NCBI GenBank assembly: GCA_964509335.1
Contig: CAZDXB010000021.1
Coordinates: 1 to 53,143, forward strand
Direction of reading: 5' to 3'
Length of the DNA stretch: 53,143 nucleotides
DNA from: CAZDXB01 sp964509335
GTDB taxonomy: Bacteria > Bacteroidota > Ignavibacteria > Kapaibacteriales > UBA2268
Shown here: piece after piece, positions 7,347 to 17,066 of the stretch
Layout of the letters: the number at the start of each line of letters is the position of its first letter
Position numbering within the stretch: the stretch's first letter is position 1
The notes under the pieces: generated by a model
Seen by the model: the letters and a program-made list of their open reading frames with translations, nothing else
Told to the model about the DNA's origin: nothing
Database searches by the model: none
Translations under genes and position numbers: made by a program

Positions 7347-8180
7347 TTATTCATACTCGCTTACTCGCTTAAAAGATTCGTAAATCCCTTTAAGTTGGCT
7401 CAAAAGACCAACATTGTGAACCCTTATTATATGAAATCCATTGTTAATAATCAAGGAATGAATTAAAGCGGACGCAAAATCTCTATCTTTCGGCTCGTCT
7501 AGCCCTAAAATCTTCCCGATAAAAGATTTTCTGGATAAACCTACCATCATAGGAACGCCGAGCTTATCAAAGCGTCTATGATATTTCAACAATTTGAGAT
7601 TATGCTCCACGGTTTTCCCGAAACCAATTCCTACGTCGGCGGTTATAAAAACTACTCCGCGCTTTCTGGCTTTCTCTATCTTTTTCTTTAACACGCTGAA
7701 AATGTCTTCGATTACGTCGTCGTAGCGCGGATTCTTTTGCATAGTGCGCGGCGTTCCTTTCATATGCATCAAAATCAATCCTAATTTCTTCTCGGCGGCT
7801 AAGTCGGCGATTTTTTCTTCTACATCCAAACCGCTGACGTCGTTTATTATATTCGCCCCCGCATCGACCGCAGCTTCTGCGACTTCGTATTTTGTCGTGT
7901 CGATGGAAATTGGAATGAATTTGTTCTTTCTCCTTATTGCCTCTATTACGGGAATCGTCCGCTTCATTTCTTCTTCCGTAGAAATCGCCGAAGCGCCGGG
8001 ACGGGCGCTTTCGCCGCCTATATCTATTATATCCGCCCCGTCCTCTATCAGCTTAAAGCCTTGTTCCACCGCTTTGTCTTTCGAAAAGAAATCGCCGCCG
8101 TCGGAAAACGAATCAGGCGTTACGTTCAATATTCCCATTATCTTGGGAAACTCACGTTCGAAGCTTATCGGTTTTTCCAT
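7347..8180 (-). CDS. folP: Dihydropteroate synthase
   Basis: Condenses 6-hydroxymethyl-dihydropterin pyrophosphate with p-aminobenzoate to give dihydropteroate in folate synthesis. The 277-residue TIM barrel carries all family motifs: MGILNVTPDSFSDGG (pyrophosphate loop), DIIDIGGESARPGA, SIDTTKYEVA, NIINDVSG, LILMHMKGTP, VGLSRKSFIG and the final IIRVHNV. It starts 6 nt after the stop of the papain-like peptidase gene, so the two are probably co-transcribed, though no shared pathway is apparent. Confidence 0.97.
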   Translation of the reverse strand: MEKPISFEREFPKIMGILNVTPDSFSDGGDFFSKDKAVEQGFKLIEDGADIIDIGGESARPGASAISTEEEMKRTIPVIEAIRRKNKFIPISIDTTKYEVAEAAVDAGANIINDVSGLDVEEKIADLAAEKKLGLILMHMKGTPRTMQKNPRYDDVIEDIFSVLKKKIEKARKRGVVFITADVGIGFGKTVEHNLKLLKYHRRFDKLGVPMMVGLSRKSFIGKILGLDEPKDRDFASALIHSLIINNGFHIIRVHNVGLLSQLKGIYESFKRVSEYE

Positions 8181-8186
8181 ATCGTT

Positions 8187-9428
8187 TTAATTTTCCTTAA
8201 ACTTTTCCAACAAATCCTCGACGGCGGATTTATGAATCATAAAGCTAAGCATTTTCAACTTAATATAATCCTCGTGATAGAAATAGTATCCCTCGTTCTT
8301 TCCGTTTCTCGAACCGCTGCCGGAATCTTTAATTAGGAACCAATATTTACCGTCGTCGGCTTCTTTGTAGCCTACTATGTGTATTCCGTGGTCGTCTTTC
8401 GTTGTTTTGTTGCTGAATCTGAACTGACGGGCGTTGTCGTCGATGTATTCCGCCGGTATATCGTAGCTCGGAACCATCGCAACTTCATTGTGAGAGCTAT
8501 AGCCGCTCTCGGAAACGTCGCCGCCGATGGCGATTGTGTAACCGTCTTCCACGACTTCTTTAATAGCGGAAATGAAATCTTCGACAGGTATATTATGATA
8601 TTGGTCCCAACGACGCCAGTTGTCGGGAACGTCGTAAACCACTTTGTCGTAGAATTTATCCTTCTTCAAAGAAATGAAGTTAACGTAATCGCTCATATCG
8701 AGCTTGACTACCCTATTGCAGTATTCTTTGGGCGTCATAGTTTCGCCGTCAACCGCTATCTCTTTAGGCGGTTCGCCAATATGATGATTTAATATGGACT
8801 TAATCGTTTCCAAAGCTACGTCTTTGTTCCAAAAATCGTTTTCTTCAATAAAGTTCAAATAGTTTTTCATTTCTTTGAACATTTCCGAATGATAATGGAA
8901 TTCTTGCCCTTCGTCCAAGCCTGTGTATTCTTCGGCGGGAACGCATCCGTATTTCTCCCAAATTTTCGTTACGGCGTCCGCTTGAGAGCCTTGGGCGAAA
9001 TAGGAATCGCCTCTCTTTTCGATGAAGCGTTTGGCTTTTTCTACGTATTCCCAATAAGTTGTGTATAATTCGGAGAATTTAAACTTTTTGCCGTAAATTC
9101 TATTGGCTTCCGACTCCAGAAACGAAGCAGCGCAATAATTCCAGCACATACCCGACCAACCTTGAGCGACGGGGTCGTTGTGCCAAATTCTTTCAAATTC
9201 CTCGGTGGATTGCGGCAAATCGTAGCCGCTGTAGTCCATCCTAAACACTTTTCTCGGCTCTTCTTCTTCCTTAGCGTATTCTTCGCAGGATTTTTTAATT
9301 TTCTCCCAGAACTCGTTTTTGTATTCGATAACTTCGCCTTTATCTTTTCCGGGCTTGTCGGCTTTAGCCGTCGAGTTTAACGCGACGAAAGCGAATAGTA
9401 TAGCTAACGCGAATGATATTTTCCTCAT
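8187..9428 (-). CDS. Exported papain-fold (C1B-like) peptidase
   Basis: A 413-residue protein from the ATG at 9428. That start has GGAG seven bases upstream and opens a clean signal peptide (MRKISFALAILFAFVALNST); a longer in-frame start at 9473 is less likely. The fold is that of peptidase family C1, nearest to aminopeptidase C/bleomycin hydrolase: Q89 and C95 in AQGWSGMCWNYCAASF, and H347 in DDHGIHIVGY. The third catalytic position, Asn in most of the family, is Asp (D368 in FLIKDSGSG), and the usual Trp-Gly that follows is absent. It may be a secreted protease or aminopeptidase with altered chemistry. It leads a two-gene unit with folP. Confidence 0.85.
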   Translation of the reverse strand: MRKISFALAILFAFVALNSTAKADKPGKDKGEVIEYKNEFWEKIKKSCEEYAKEEEEPRKVFRMDYSGYDLPQSTEEFERIWHNDPVAQGWSGMCWNYCAASFLESEANRIYGKKFKFSELYTTYWEYVEKAKRFIEKRGDSYFAQGSQADAVTKIWEKYGCVPAEEYTGLDEGQEFHYHSEMFKEMKNYLNFIEENDFWNKDVALETIKSILNHHIGEPPKEIAVDGETMTPKEYCNRVVKLDMSDYVNFISLKKDKFYDKVVYDVPDNWRRWDQYHNIPVEDFISAIKEVVEDGYTIAIGGDVSESGYSSHNEVAMVPSYDIPAEYIDDNARQFRFSNKTTKDDHGIHIVGYKEADDGKYWFLIKDSGSGSRNGKNEGYYFYHEDYIKLKMLSFMIHKSAVEDLLEKFKEN

Positions 9429-9567
9429 ACTTTTACTCCGTTTTACGTTTTGATAAAAATTGATAATCTTCAAAAATAAATAAAAAGAGAATTGACGGCA
9501 AATTTCGTCTTAAAGTAATTATTGCTTAATTTTGTCGCTAGGCTAATCTTAAAACGGAGACGCATAT

Positions 9568-11604
9568 ATGAAGCGCGCCTTTTTATGGACGCTGACAATT
9601 TATTTCTTTGCCGCCGCGGCTTTCGCCGAAAGAATCGACACGACCGAAAAGAAACCGAAATTCGGAATTTTTGGCGGATACTCGGCAAATTTTCACGTTT
9701 CCAATTTTGCCAAGTTACCGGGAATTTCTTCTTGTTGCAAAAAAGATATGGGCGGTTTCGGAGGTCGTTTTTCGGTAGGCGGCTTAGCCGAATATCCCTT
9801 TTACGAAAAGTGGAGGGGGCAACTGCGCGTTTCTTATAACTCATTTGGCGGCGAACTAACTCAAAGAGAGAACGCGGACGTTCTCGTTTACGACGAAGAA
9901 ACAAAGGATTACGAAATTAGAGACGGCATTTTTGAATATCGTCTTTCGCCCGTTCTCGGCGCTTTGTCGATAGAACCGCTCGCCGTCTATAAAATAATGG
10001 ATAATTTTTTCGCTTACGGCGGATTCAAATTTAGTTATTTAATTATTAAGGATTACGAGTATTTCGAAGAGATTGTCGAACCGAAAAATCACGGATATTT
10101 TATTGGAACGAACCGCAGTAAAACTCGAGCGGAACAATCGGGCGAACTGCAATCGACCAACAATTTGGGATTTTCTTTAACGGCGGGTTCGAGCTATCAG
10201 CTAAGGGCTAATCCCGACAGTTCCTTTTTTATCTGCCCGGAAATCTTCTATTCGTTTCTAATATCGCCCGTAGTCGAAAATTCCGGATGGAACGTTCATT
10301 CGATTCGTTTGGGCGCTTCCGTCAAATATCGCGAGCCGCCTCCGCCTCCCCCGCCGCCGGAACCGCCCGCGAACGCGCCATTGCCGGAATACCCGAAAGT
10401 TTCCGAACCGCCGGAGATTCACGCTAGCGTCAAAACGGTTCAAATCGACAGCGCGGGCTATCAAAAAAGCGAACTGAAAGTTAAAGTGGAAGACTTCATA
10501 TCCCATTATATGAGTCCGCTTTTAACATACGTTTTCTTCGAGGAAAACTCATTCAAAATTCCCGAAAGGTATAATTTGCTAACCGCCGAAGAAGCGAAGA
10601 ACTTCAGTTTGACAACGCTTAGAAAAAAAGGAACAATCGAAACTTATCGACATATTTTAAATATTATCGGTTATAGGTTAAAACAACAACCCGACGCCGG
10701 GATTACATTAATCGGAACGAATTGTTACAGCGGCGAAGAGAAAAGAAATTTGGAGCTGTCAAAGAATCGAGCAAGGTCGGTCAAGGATTATCTAACATAC
10801 GTCTGGAAAATCGACTCGGAAAGAATAAAAGTAAAATACAGACATCTTCCTAAGCAACCTTCTAATATTAAAGAGCCGGAAGGACAGGAGGAAAACCGCC
10901 GCGTTGAAATACATTCTGACAGTTGGGATATAATAGAACCGGTAATAGTTGACGACACGACAAGAAGCATTACGAAAACAAAAATTATTTTTTATCCGAA
11001 AGCGAAGGCGGAAGCCGGTTTAGCTAAGTGGAAACTAACTTTATTCGACGACCAAAAGACGCTTAAAACATTTGAAGGCGAAGGCTCGCCGCCCGATTCA
11101 ATCGCGCTGCGTATAGATTCGACTTCGTCCTACGTAGCCGACGCCTCAAAACTGAAATACCGGTTCACGGCGGAAGATAGCTTAAGCAACAAATTCCAAA
11201 CGCCTTCGAAAAGTTTCTCAGTAGAGCGTTTAACGGTAGAGAAAAAGCGAGTCAAGAAAGTCTTGGACAGAGAGTACGAATATTATAGCTTGATTCTTTT
11301 CGATTACGGCAAATATCGGCTTAGGAACCAACACAGAAAAGTGCTAAAATTTATTCAAGATAGGTTAAGAGAAAATTCGAGGATAATAATCAGAGGATAC
11401 ACGGATAAATTAGGCGACGAGAAGCTCAACAGACGCATTTCCAAATCAAGAGCAAAAGCCGTAGCCAGATATTTGGGGATTCGCGACGCGAAAATCTTGG
11501 GGCTCGGCGAAAGCTCTCTTATTTACGACAACTCCACCCCAGAAGGCAGGTTCTATTGCCGCACGGTAAAAATCACAATAGAAACGCCGATACAAAACAA
11601 ATAA
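9568..11604 (+). CDS. OmpA-like outer-membrane protein with two OmpA domains
   Basis: A 678-residue protein. Signal peptide about 1-20 (cleavage near AFA). Residues 30-255 have barrel-like alternating strands. A proline hinge (256-267, EPPPPPPPPEPP) follows, then a first OmpA C-terminal domain (about 315-450: ITLIGTNCYSGEEKRNLELS, ending NRRVEI). Next comes a beta-rich spacer (about 455-560), then a second OmpA domain (about 570-678: IIIRGYTDKLGDEKLNRRIS, KSRAKAVARYLG). OmpA domains bind peptidoglycan; having two is less common. GGAG lies before the start at 9568. It is divergent from the peptidase gene across a 139-bp promoter region. Confidence 0.9.
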   Translation: MKRAFLWTLTIYFFAAAAFAERIDTTEKKPKFGIFGGYSANFHVSNFAKLPGISSCCKKDMGGFGGRFSVGGLAEYPFYEKWRGQLRVSYNSFGGELTQRENADVLVYDEETKDYEIRDGIFEYRLSPVLGALSIEPLAVYKIMDNFFAYGGFKFSYLIIKDYEYFEEIVEPKNHGYFIGTNRSKTRAEQSGELQSTNNLGFSLTAGSSYQLRANPDSSFFICPEIFYSFLISPVVENSGWNVHSIRLGASVKYREPPPPPPPPEPPANAPLPEYPKVSEPPEIHASVKTVQIDSAGYQKSELKVKVEDFISHYMSPLLTYVFFEENSFKIPERYNLLTAEEAKNFSLTTLRKKGTIETYRHILNIIGYRLKQQPDAGITLIGTNCYSGEEKRNLELSKNRARSVKDYLTYVWKIDSERIKVKYRHLPKQPSNIKEPEGQEENRRVEIHSDSWDIIEPVIVDDTTRSITKTKIIFYPKAKAEAGLAKWKLTLFDDQKTLKTFEGEGSPPDSIALRIDSTSSYVADASKLKYRFTAEDSLSNKFQTPSKSFSVERLTVEKKRVKKVLDREYEYYSLILFDYGKYRLRNQHRKVLKFIQDRLRENSRIIIRGYTDKLGDEKLNRRISKSRAKAVARYLGIRDAKILGLGESSLIYDNSTPEGRFYCRTVKITIETPIQNK

Positions 11605-11688
11605 TTTCAAAATAAGATTACAATAGTCCTATTTAATAATCGTCGGCGAAAATAAAACGACGAGAAATTAACATATTGAATAAATGAG

Positions 11689-12099
11689 ATGTTCAAATTA
11701 ACAAAAAAAACGGAATACGCGCTGGCGGCGCTGCAATACATAGCTTTGCACCCGAATAAAACAGTCTCGGCGAAACAAATCGCCGACAGCTTGGATATCT
11801 CGTTTGATTTCATAGCGAAAATACTGCAAGACCTTTTGAAGAAAGGCATAATAGAATCGAAACAGGGATATAAAGGCGGCTATTATTTAGCGCGATCTGC
11901 GGACGACATAAATTTAGAAGAAGTGATGAGAGCTATCGACGGCGACGCCGCAATCGTCAGCTGTTTGACAACGGACGACGAGAGTTGCGGCAGAAAAGAA
12001 ATTTGCACGATTAGAGGCGGAATAAAACTTTTGCAAAAAGACGTTAGTTCTTTATTAAGAAAAACTACAATCGCGGATTTTACGGCGAGAGTGAATTGA
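11689..12099 (+). CDS. Rrf2-family Fe-S-sensing regulator (SufR/IscR-like)
   Basis: A 136-residue winged-helix repressor. The N-terminal half (KLTKKTEYALAALQYIAL ... SAKQIADSLDIS) is the Rrf2 DNA-binding domain. Cysteines 92, 100 and 106 (SCLTTDDESCGRKEIC) match the three-cysteine [2Fe-2S] ligand region of IscR-like members. It stands 29 nt before sufB on the same strand, so it very likely reads Fe-S status and controls this operon, and probably its own promoter in 11605-11688. That gap holds a short palindrome, AATAG-TCC-TATT, but I could not establish an operator. Confidence 0.92.
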   Translation: MFKLTKKTEYALAALQYIALHPNKTVSAKQIADSLDISFDFIAKILQDLLKKGIIESKQGYKGGYYLARSADDINLEEVMRAIDGDAAIVSCLTTDDESCGRKEICTIRGGIKLLQKDVSSLLRKTTIADFTARVN

Positions 12100-12128
12100 C
12101 GATGTAAAATATAATTAACGGAGCAAAA

Positions 12129-13574
12129 ATGACCGAAGACGAAAAAATTGTCGAAAAAATGACCGGAAGCGACTATAAATACGGCTTTTACACCGACATA
12201 GACGCGGACACAATTCCTAAGGGATTAAACGAAAACGTCGTTCGCTTGATTTCCCAAAAGAAAAAAGAACCGGAATGGATGCTCGAATGGCGTCTGCAAG
12301 CTTTTAGGCGGTGGAAAGAAATGGAACAACCGAGTTGGGCTAATTTAAAAATACCTCCGATTGATTATCAAAACGTTCACTACTATTCCGCGCCAAAAAA
12401 CCAAAAAGACCAACCAAAGAACTTGGACGAAGTGGATCCAAAAATTTTGGAAACTTTCGACAAACTGGGAATTCCACTACACGAAAGGGAAAAACTAGCG
12501 GGAGTGGCGGTTGACGCCGTAATGGACAGCGTTTCGGTTACTACTCAATTCAAAGAACAATTAAACAAAAAGGGAATTATATTCCTACCGATTAGCGAAG
12601 CGATACAAAAGCATCCCGAATTGGTAAAGAAATACTTAGGCTCCGTCGTTCCGAAAACCGACAATTATTTCGCCGCTCTAAATTCCGCTGTTTTCAGCGA
12701 CGGCTCTTTTGTTTACATTCCCAAAGGCGTTCGCAGTCCGGTGGAGCTATCGACTTACTTTAGAATAAACGCGAAAATGACCGGACAATTCGAACGCACA
12801 TTAATAATAGCCGACGAGGGAAGCTACGTTAGCTATCTGGAAGGATGCTCGGCTCCAATGAGAGACGAAAACCAGTTACACGCGGCGGTCGTAGAGCTTG
12901 TCGCTCACGACGACGCCGAAATAAAATACTCCACCGTGCAAAATTGGTACCCCGGCGACTCGGAAGGCAAAGGCGGGATTTACAATTTTGTAACGAAGCG
13001 AGGAATTTGCCACAGAAGCGCGAAAATCTCTTGGACGCAAGTCGAGACCGGTTCCGCTATCACTTGGAAGTATCCGAGCACAATCTTGAAAGGCGACAAT
13101 TCTTCGAGCGAATTTTACTCGGTCGCTTTAACTAACAACTATCAGCAAGCGGATACCGGCACAAAGATGATTCATCTCGGCAAGAACACGAAGAGTAGAA
13201 TAATATCGAAGGGCATATCCGCCGGCTACAGCCAAAATAGCTATCGGGGACTAGTCAGCGTCGGACCGAGAGCCGAAAACGCCAAGAACTTCTCCCAGTG
13301 CGACTCGCTTCTCTTGGGCGACAAATGCGGAGCGCACACTTTCCCTTATATAGACTTGAGCAACAAAAGCGCGATAGTCGAACACGAAGCGACAACTTCC
13401 AAAATTTCCAACGATATACTATTCTATTGCAATCAAAGAGGCATATCGACGGAAGAAGCCCTCGGGTTAATCGTAAACGGCTACGCGAAAGAAGTTCTGC
13501 AAAACCTGCCGATGGAATTCGCTGTGGAGGCGCAAAAGCTCCTCTCAATCAGCTTGGAAGGAAGCGTAGGATAA
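12129..13574 (+). CDS. sufB: Fe-S cluster assembly protein SufB
   Basis: Scaffold subunit of the SufBCD complex, on which nascent Fe-S clusters are built. Its 481 residues match the family. Characteristic stretches include AALNSAVFSDGSFVYIPKGV, SYLEGCSAP, GGIYNFVTKRG, ETGSAITWKYPS and the C-terminal QCDSLLLGDKCGAHTFPYID with conserved cysteines. GGAG precedes the start. It is the first structural gene of the suf operon, followed 40 nt later by sufC. Confidence 0.97.
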   Translation: MTEDEKIVEKMTGSDYKYGFYTDIDADTIPKGLNENVVRLISQKKKEPEWMLEWRLQAFRRWKEMEQPSWANLKIPPIDYQNVHYYSAPKNQKDQPKNLDEVDPKILETFDKLGIPLHEREKLAGVAVDAVMDSVSVTTQFKEQLNKKGIIFLPISEAIQKHPELVKKYLGSVVPKTDNYFAALNSAVFSDGSFVYIPKGVRSPVELSTYFRINAKMTGQFERTLIIADEGSYVSYLEGCSAPMRDENQLHAAVVELVAHDDAEIKYSTVQNWYPGDSEGKGGIYNFVTKRGICHRSAKISWTQVETGSAITWKYPSTILKGDNSSSEFYSVALTNNYQQADTGTKMIHLGKNTKSRIISKGISAGYSQNSYRGLVSVGPRAENAKNFSQCDSLLLGDKCGAHTFPYIDLSNKSAIVEHEATTSKISNDILFYCNQRGISTEEALGLIVNGYAKEVLQNLPMEFAVEAQKLLSISLEGSVG

Positions 13575-13614
13575 ACGACGAAAACAATGTTAAATTAAAT
13601 TATATGGGTTAGAA

Positions 13615-14376
13615 ATGTCAATATTAAAAATCAAGGACTTATCGGCGAGCATAGAAGACGCTCAGATTTTGAAAGGAATTAATTTAGAAATAAACGCCGG
13701 AGAAATCCACGCGATAATGGGACCGAACGGCTCCGGCAAAAGCACTTTGGCGAACGTTTTAGCCGGAAGAAGCGAATTCGAGGTTACAAATGGAACGGTG
13801 GAATTCAAAGGCGAAAATCTCTTGGACACGCCGCCGGAAGATAGAGCTAGAAACGGCTTGTTTCTCGCCTTTCAATATCCGGTCGAAATTCCGGGCGTCT
13901 CAAACGCGAACTTTATGAAAACCGCTATTAACGAAAAACGCAAAGCTCAAGGCTTGGAGCCGCTAAAAGCCGCCGAATTTTTGAAGCTAATGCGCGAAAA
14001 AGCCAAATTAGTCGAAATGGACAGCCAGTTTCTAAATCGCTCTGTGAACGAGGGCTTTTCGGGCGGCGAGAAAAAACGAAACGAAATCTTTCAGATGGCT
14101 ATGGTGGATCCGGTTTTAGGCGTTCTCGACGAAACCGATTCGGGACTCGACATAGACGCCTTAAAAATAGTCTCCGACGGCGTGAATAAAATCAAGAGCG
14201 CAAACAACGCCTTTCTCGTTATAACGCATTACCAGCGGCTACTTAATTATATTGTCCCCGATTTCGTTCACGTTCTTTACAACGGCAAAATCGTTAAGAC
14301 CGGCGGCAAAGAAACCGCTCTCGAGTTAGAAGAAAAAGGATACGAAGCTATCAAAAAAGAAACAGCCGCGGTGTAA
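13615..14376 (+). CDS. sufC: Fe-S cluster assembly ATPase SufC
   Basis: ABC-type ATPase of the SufBCD complex; ATP hydrolysis drives the conformational change of SufB-SufD. 253 residues. Walker A is GPNGSGKST (36-44), the signature reads FSGGEKKRNEIFQMA, and Walker B is the SufC-specific VLDETDSGLDIDALK. Cytoplasmic, with no membrane segment. It lies between sufB and sufD with short gaps (40 and 28 nt). Confidence 0.97.
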   Translation: MSILKIKDLSASIEDAQILKGINLEINAGEIHAIMGPNGSGKSTLANVLAGRSEFEVTNGTVEFKGENLLDTPPEDRARNGLFLAFQYPVEIPGVSNANFMKTAINEKRKAQGLEPLKAAEFLKLMREKAKLVEMDSQFLNRSVNEGFSGGEKKRNEIFQMAMVDPVLGVLDETDSGLDIDALKIVSDGVNKIKSANNAFLVITHYQRLLNYIVPDFVHVLYNGKIVKTGGKETALELEEKGYEAIKKETAAV

Positions 14377-14404
14377 ATTTTAAGATTAAACAAAAGGAAA
14401 AACA

Positions 14405-15817
14405 ATGGCTCAAGACATAAAAACCTTAGCGATAGAAGAATTTACTAAGTTTGAGAATAGATTAAACGGTCAAAAAGACAACCGCGTCCATCAAATAAGG
14501 CGCGACGCGTTGGAAACCTTTAAGAACCTTTCGCTTCCGACGAAAAAAGACGAGGACTGGAAATACACGAACGTTTCTTTCGTCGGCGAGCGTCAGTTTT
14601 CGGCTAGCGGCGATAAACCCGACGAGAATCTTTCCCGGAAAGACATTGAGCCTTTTATTATTAAGGATTTGCAGGAAAATTTGCTCGTTTTTGTAAACGG
14701 CGTTTACTCCGACAAACTATCCAGTATAAAGTATCCTAGGGAAGAAATAATAATCGAAAACTTCGCTTCCGCTGAAAAGAGAAAATCGCCAAATTTAAAT
14801 AAACATTTCGCGACTTTAGCGAATTACAAAAACAATTTCTTTACCGCTTTAAACACGGCGTTGGCGACCGACGGTATGTATGTTAACGTTCCTTCCGGCG
14901 TCATTATCAACGAGCCGATTCACGCTATGTTTATTAGCGACACTCGCAAAGGACCAGTTTTCAGCGCGCCGAGAGATTTAGTTTTAATCGGCAAATGCAG
15001 CCAATTAAAAATAGTCGGGACGTACCACACGATTGGCGACAACCCCGCTTTTATTAATATGGCGTCGGAAATCTTCACTAACTTTTCTTCGAGATTGGAG
15101 TTCACGAAAATTCAAAACGATAAAGGCAATACATACTACATTGGTTCGACTCACGCCAATCAAAGACGGAATTCGGCTTTGGACGTATCGACAATTTCGC
15201 TTAGCGGGAAGTTTATCAGGAACGAAATCTACGCTAAGCTAGCCGAAGAAAACGCCGAAACGAACTTATCCGGCTTGTATTATATGACGGACGAAAACTT
15301 CATCGACAACTTTACGATAATCGACCACAGCGCCCCTTCCTGCGAAAGCTCCGAGTTCTACAAGGGAATTATGGAAGACAAGTCAAAAGGCGTTTTTAAC
15401 GGAAAGATAGTAGTTCAAAAGGACGCGCAAAACACAAATTCCCATCAGAAGAACAAAAACATTTTGCTGAACGACGCCGCTAAAATCCATACAAAGCCTC
15501 AATTAGAGATATACGCCGACGACGTAAAGTGCAGCCACGGAGCGACCACCGGCTATTTGGACAAAGAGGCGCTGTTTTATATGCGCTCCCGCGGCTTAAG
15601 CGAAAAAGTCGCTAAGTCGCTTCTCTTGAATTCTTTTGCAAGCGACATAATCGAAACTATCAAAATCGCCGAAATCAGAGACGACATCAAGCGACAGGTG
15701 GCGGAAAGACTCAGCGTTGACGACATATATTTCTGCGAATCTTTGGATGAGTTAGTCGAAAACGAAAAAGAGAGCGAAAAAGAAAAACCGATTGAAAGGA
15801 ATAATTGTAATGAATAA
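14405..15817 (+). CDS. sufD: Fe-S cluster assembly protein SufD
   Basis: Partner of SufB in the SufBCD scaffold. 470 residues, with an N-terminal helical part containing KKDEDWKYTNVS and a beta-helix core. The C-terminal motif DDVKCSHGATTGYLDKEALF, followed by YMRSRG, is diagnostic and includes the conserved histidine. The C-terminus is a highly charged tail (ENEKESEKEKPIERNN). AGGAA precedes the start. The 3' end overlaps sufS by 8 nt. Confidence 0.95.
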   Translation: MAQDIKTLAIEEFTKFENRLNGQKDNRVHQIRRDALETFKNLSLPTKKDEDWKYTNVSFVGERQFSASGDKPDENLSRKDIEPFIIKDLQENLLVFVNGVYSDKLSSIKYPREEIIIENFASAEKRKSPNLNKHFATLANYKNNFFTALNTALATDGMYVNVPSGVIINEPIHAMFISDTRKGPVFSAPRDLVLIGKCSQLKIVGTYHTIGDNPAFINMASEIFTNFSSRLEFTKIQNDKGNTYYIGSTHANQRRNSALDVSTISLSGKFIRNEIYAKLAEENAETNLSGLYYMTDENFIDNFTIIDHSAPSCESSEFYKGIMEDKSKGVFNGKIVVQKDAQNTNSHQKNKNILLNDAAKIHTKPQLEIYADDVKCSHGATTGYLDKEALFYMRSRGLSEKVAKSLLLNSFASDIIETIKIAEIRDDIKRQVAERLSVDDIYFCESLDELVENEKESEKEKPIERNNCNE

Positions 15818-17051
15818 AGCGACCAAAGAAATAAAACTAGATATTGAAAAGATAAGAAACGACTTTCCAATTTTAGAGCGGGAAATAAACGGCAAAAAGC
15901 TCGTTTACTTCGACAACGCCGCTACGACGCAAAAACCAAATTCTGTTATAGATGAAATCGCGGATTTTTATAGAAACAGCAACGCGAATATTCATAGAGC
16001 GGTTCACGAGCTAAGCAAAATATCGACAAAAAAATACGAAGAAGCGCGAAAAACCGTTCAAAACTTTATTAACGCCAAACATTACGAAGAAATATTATTC
16101 ACTAAAGGAGCGACCGAGGCGATAAATCTAGTAGCCGACCGCTGGGGCGACGCTAACTTAAAGCGGGGCGACGAAGTTCTCATAAGCGAGATGGAGCATC
16201 ACTCTAATATCATTCCTTGGCAACTCGCTTGCGAAAAGACGGGAGCTGAATTAAAAGTAGCGCCTATAAACGACGAGGGCGAACTGATAATGGAAGAGTT
16301 CGACAAGCTACTGAGCGAGAAAACGAAAATTGTCGCCGTAACACATATATCAAACTCGCTCGGAACGGTGAATCCGGTCGAAGAAATAATAGAAAAAGCT
16401 CACAAAAACGGCGCTTTAATATTAATTGACGGAGCGCAGTCAATCCAGCACAAAAAAATCGACGTTCAGAAGCTGGACTGCGACTTCTACGCCTTTTCCG
16501 GACACAAAGTTTACGGACCGACGGGCATCGGAGTTCTTTACGGAAAGAAGAAATTACTCGAAGAAACGCCCCCCTACCAAGGCGGCGGCGATATGATAAT
16601 GTCGGTTACTTTCGAAAAAACGACGTTTAACAATTTGCCTTATAAGTTCGAAGCCGGCACGCAAAACATCGCCGGAATTATCGGATTGGCAAAAGCTTTG
16701 GAATACGTCGAAGAAATCGGCTTGGAAAATATTGATAAATACGAGCGCGAAATTTTAGATTACGCGACAAAAAAAGTAAAAGAAGTCGAAGGACTGAAAA
16801 TAATCGGAACGGCGAAGGAAAAAGCGAGCGTAATCTCTTTTATTGTCGAAGACGTTCACCCAAACGATATCGGAATAGCGCTGGATATATATGGAATCGC
16901 AATCAGAACGGGGCATCATTGCACCGAGCCGATTATGAATAAATACAATATTCCCGGAACTGCGAGGCTTTCGCTCGCTTTTTACAACACAAAAGAAGAA
17001 ATCGACTATTTCGTCGTATCTCTTAATAAAGCTATCAAAATGTTAAAATAA
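15810..17051 (+). CDS. sufS: Cysteine desulfurase SufS
   Basis: PLP enzyme that removes sulfur from cysteine for Fe-S assembly. 413 residues from the ATG at 15810; a longer frame from 15792 would run deeper into sufD and lacks support. Motifs: YFDNAATTQKP, EMEHHSNIIPWQ, the PLP lysine K233 in FSGHKVYGPTG, and the persulfide cysteine C371 in RTGHHCTEP, the group II (SufS) form. AGGA lies 9 nt upstream. No sufE or sufU gene is seen here, so its sulfur acceptor would be encoded elsewhere. Confidence 0.97.
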   Translation: MNKATKEIKLDIEKIRNDFPILEREINGKKLVYFDNAATTQKPNSVIDEIADFYRNSNANIHRAVHELSKISTKKYEEARKTVQNFINAKHYEEILFTKGATEAINLVADRWGDANLKRGDEVLISEMEHHSNIIPWQLACEKTGAELKVAPINDEGELIMEEFDKLLSEKTKIVAVTHISNSLGTVNPVEEIIEKAHKNGALILIDGAQSIQHKKIDVQKLDCDFYAFSGHKVYGPTGIGVLYGKKKLLEETPPYQGGGDMIMSVTFEKTTFNNLPYKFEAGTQNIAGIIGLAKALEYVEEIGLENIDKYEREILDYATKKVKEVEGLKIIGTAKEKASVISFIVEDVHPNDIGIALDIYGIAIRTGHHCTEPIMNKYNIPGTARLSLAFYNTKEEIDYFVVSLNKAIKMLK

Positions 17052-17066
17052 CGATAAATTAAAGAT

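Noticed and set aside
9470..9904. 144-aa Arg-rich minus-strand frame
   Set aside because: It overlaps the start of the OmpA gene and the promoter gap; its composition is typical of a shadow frame.
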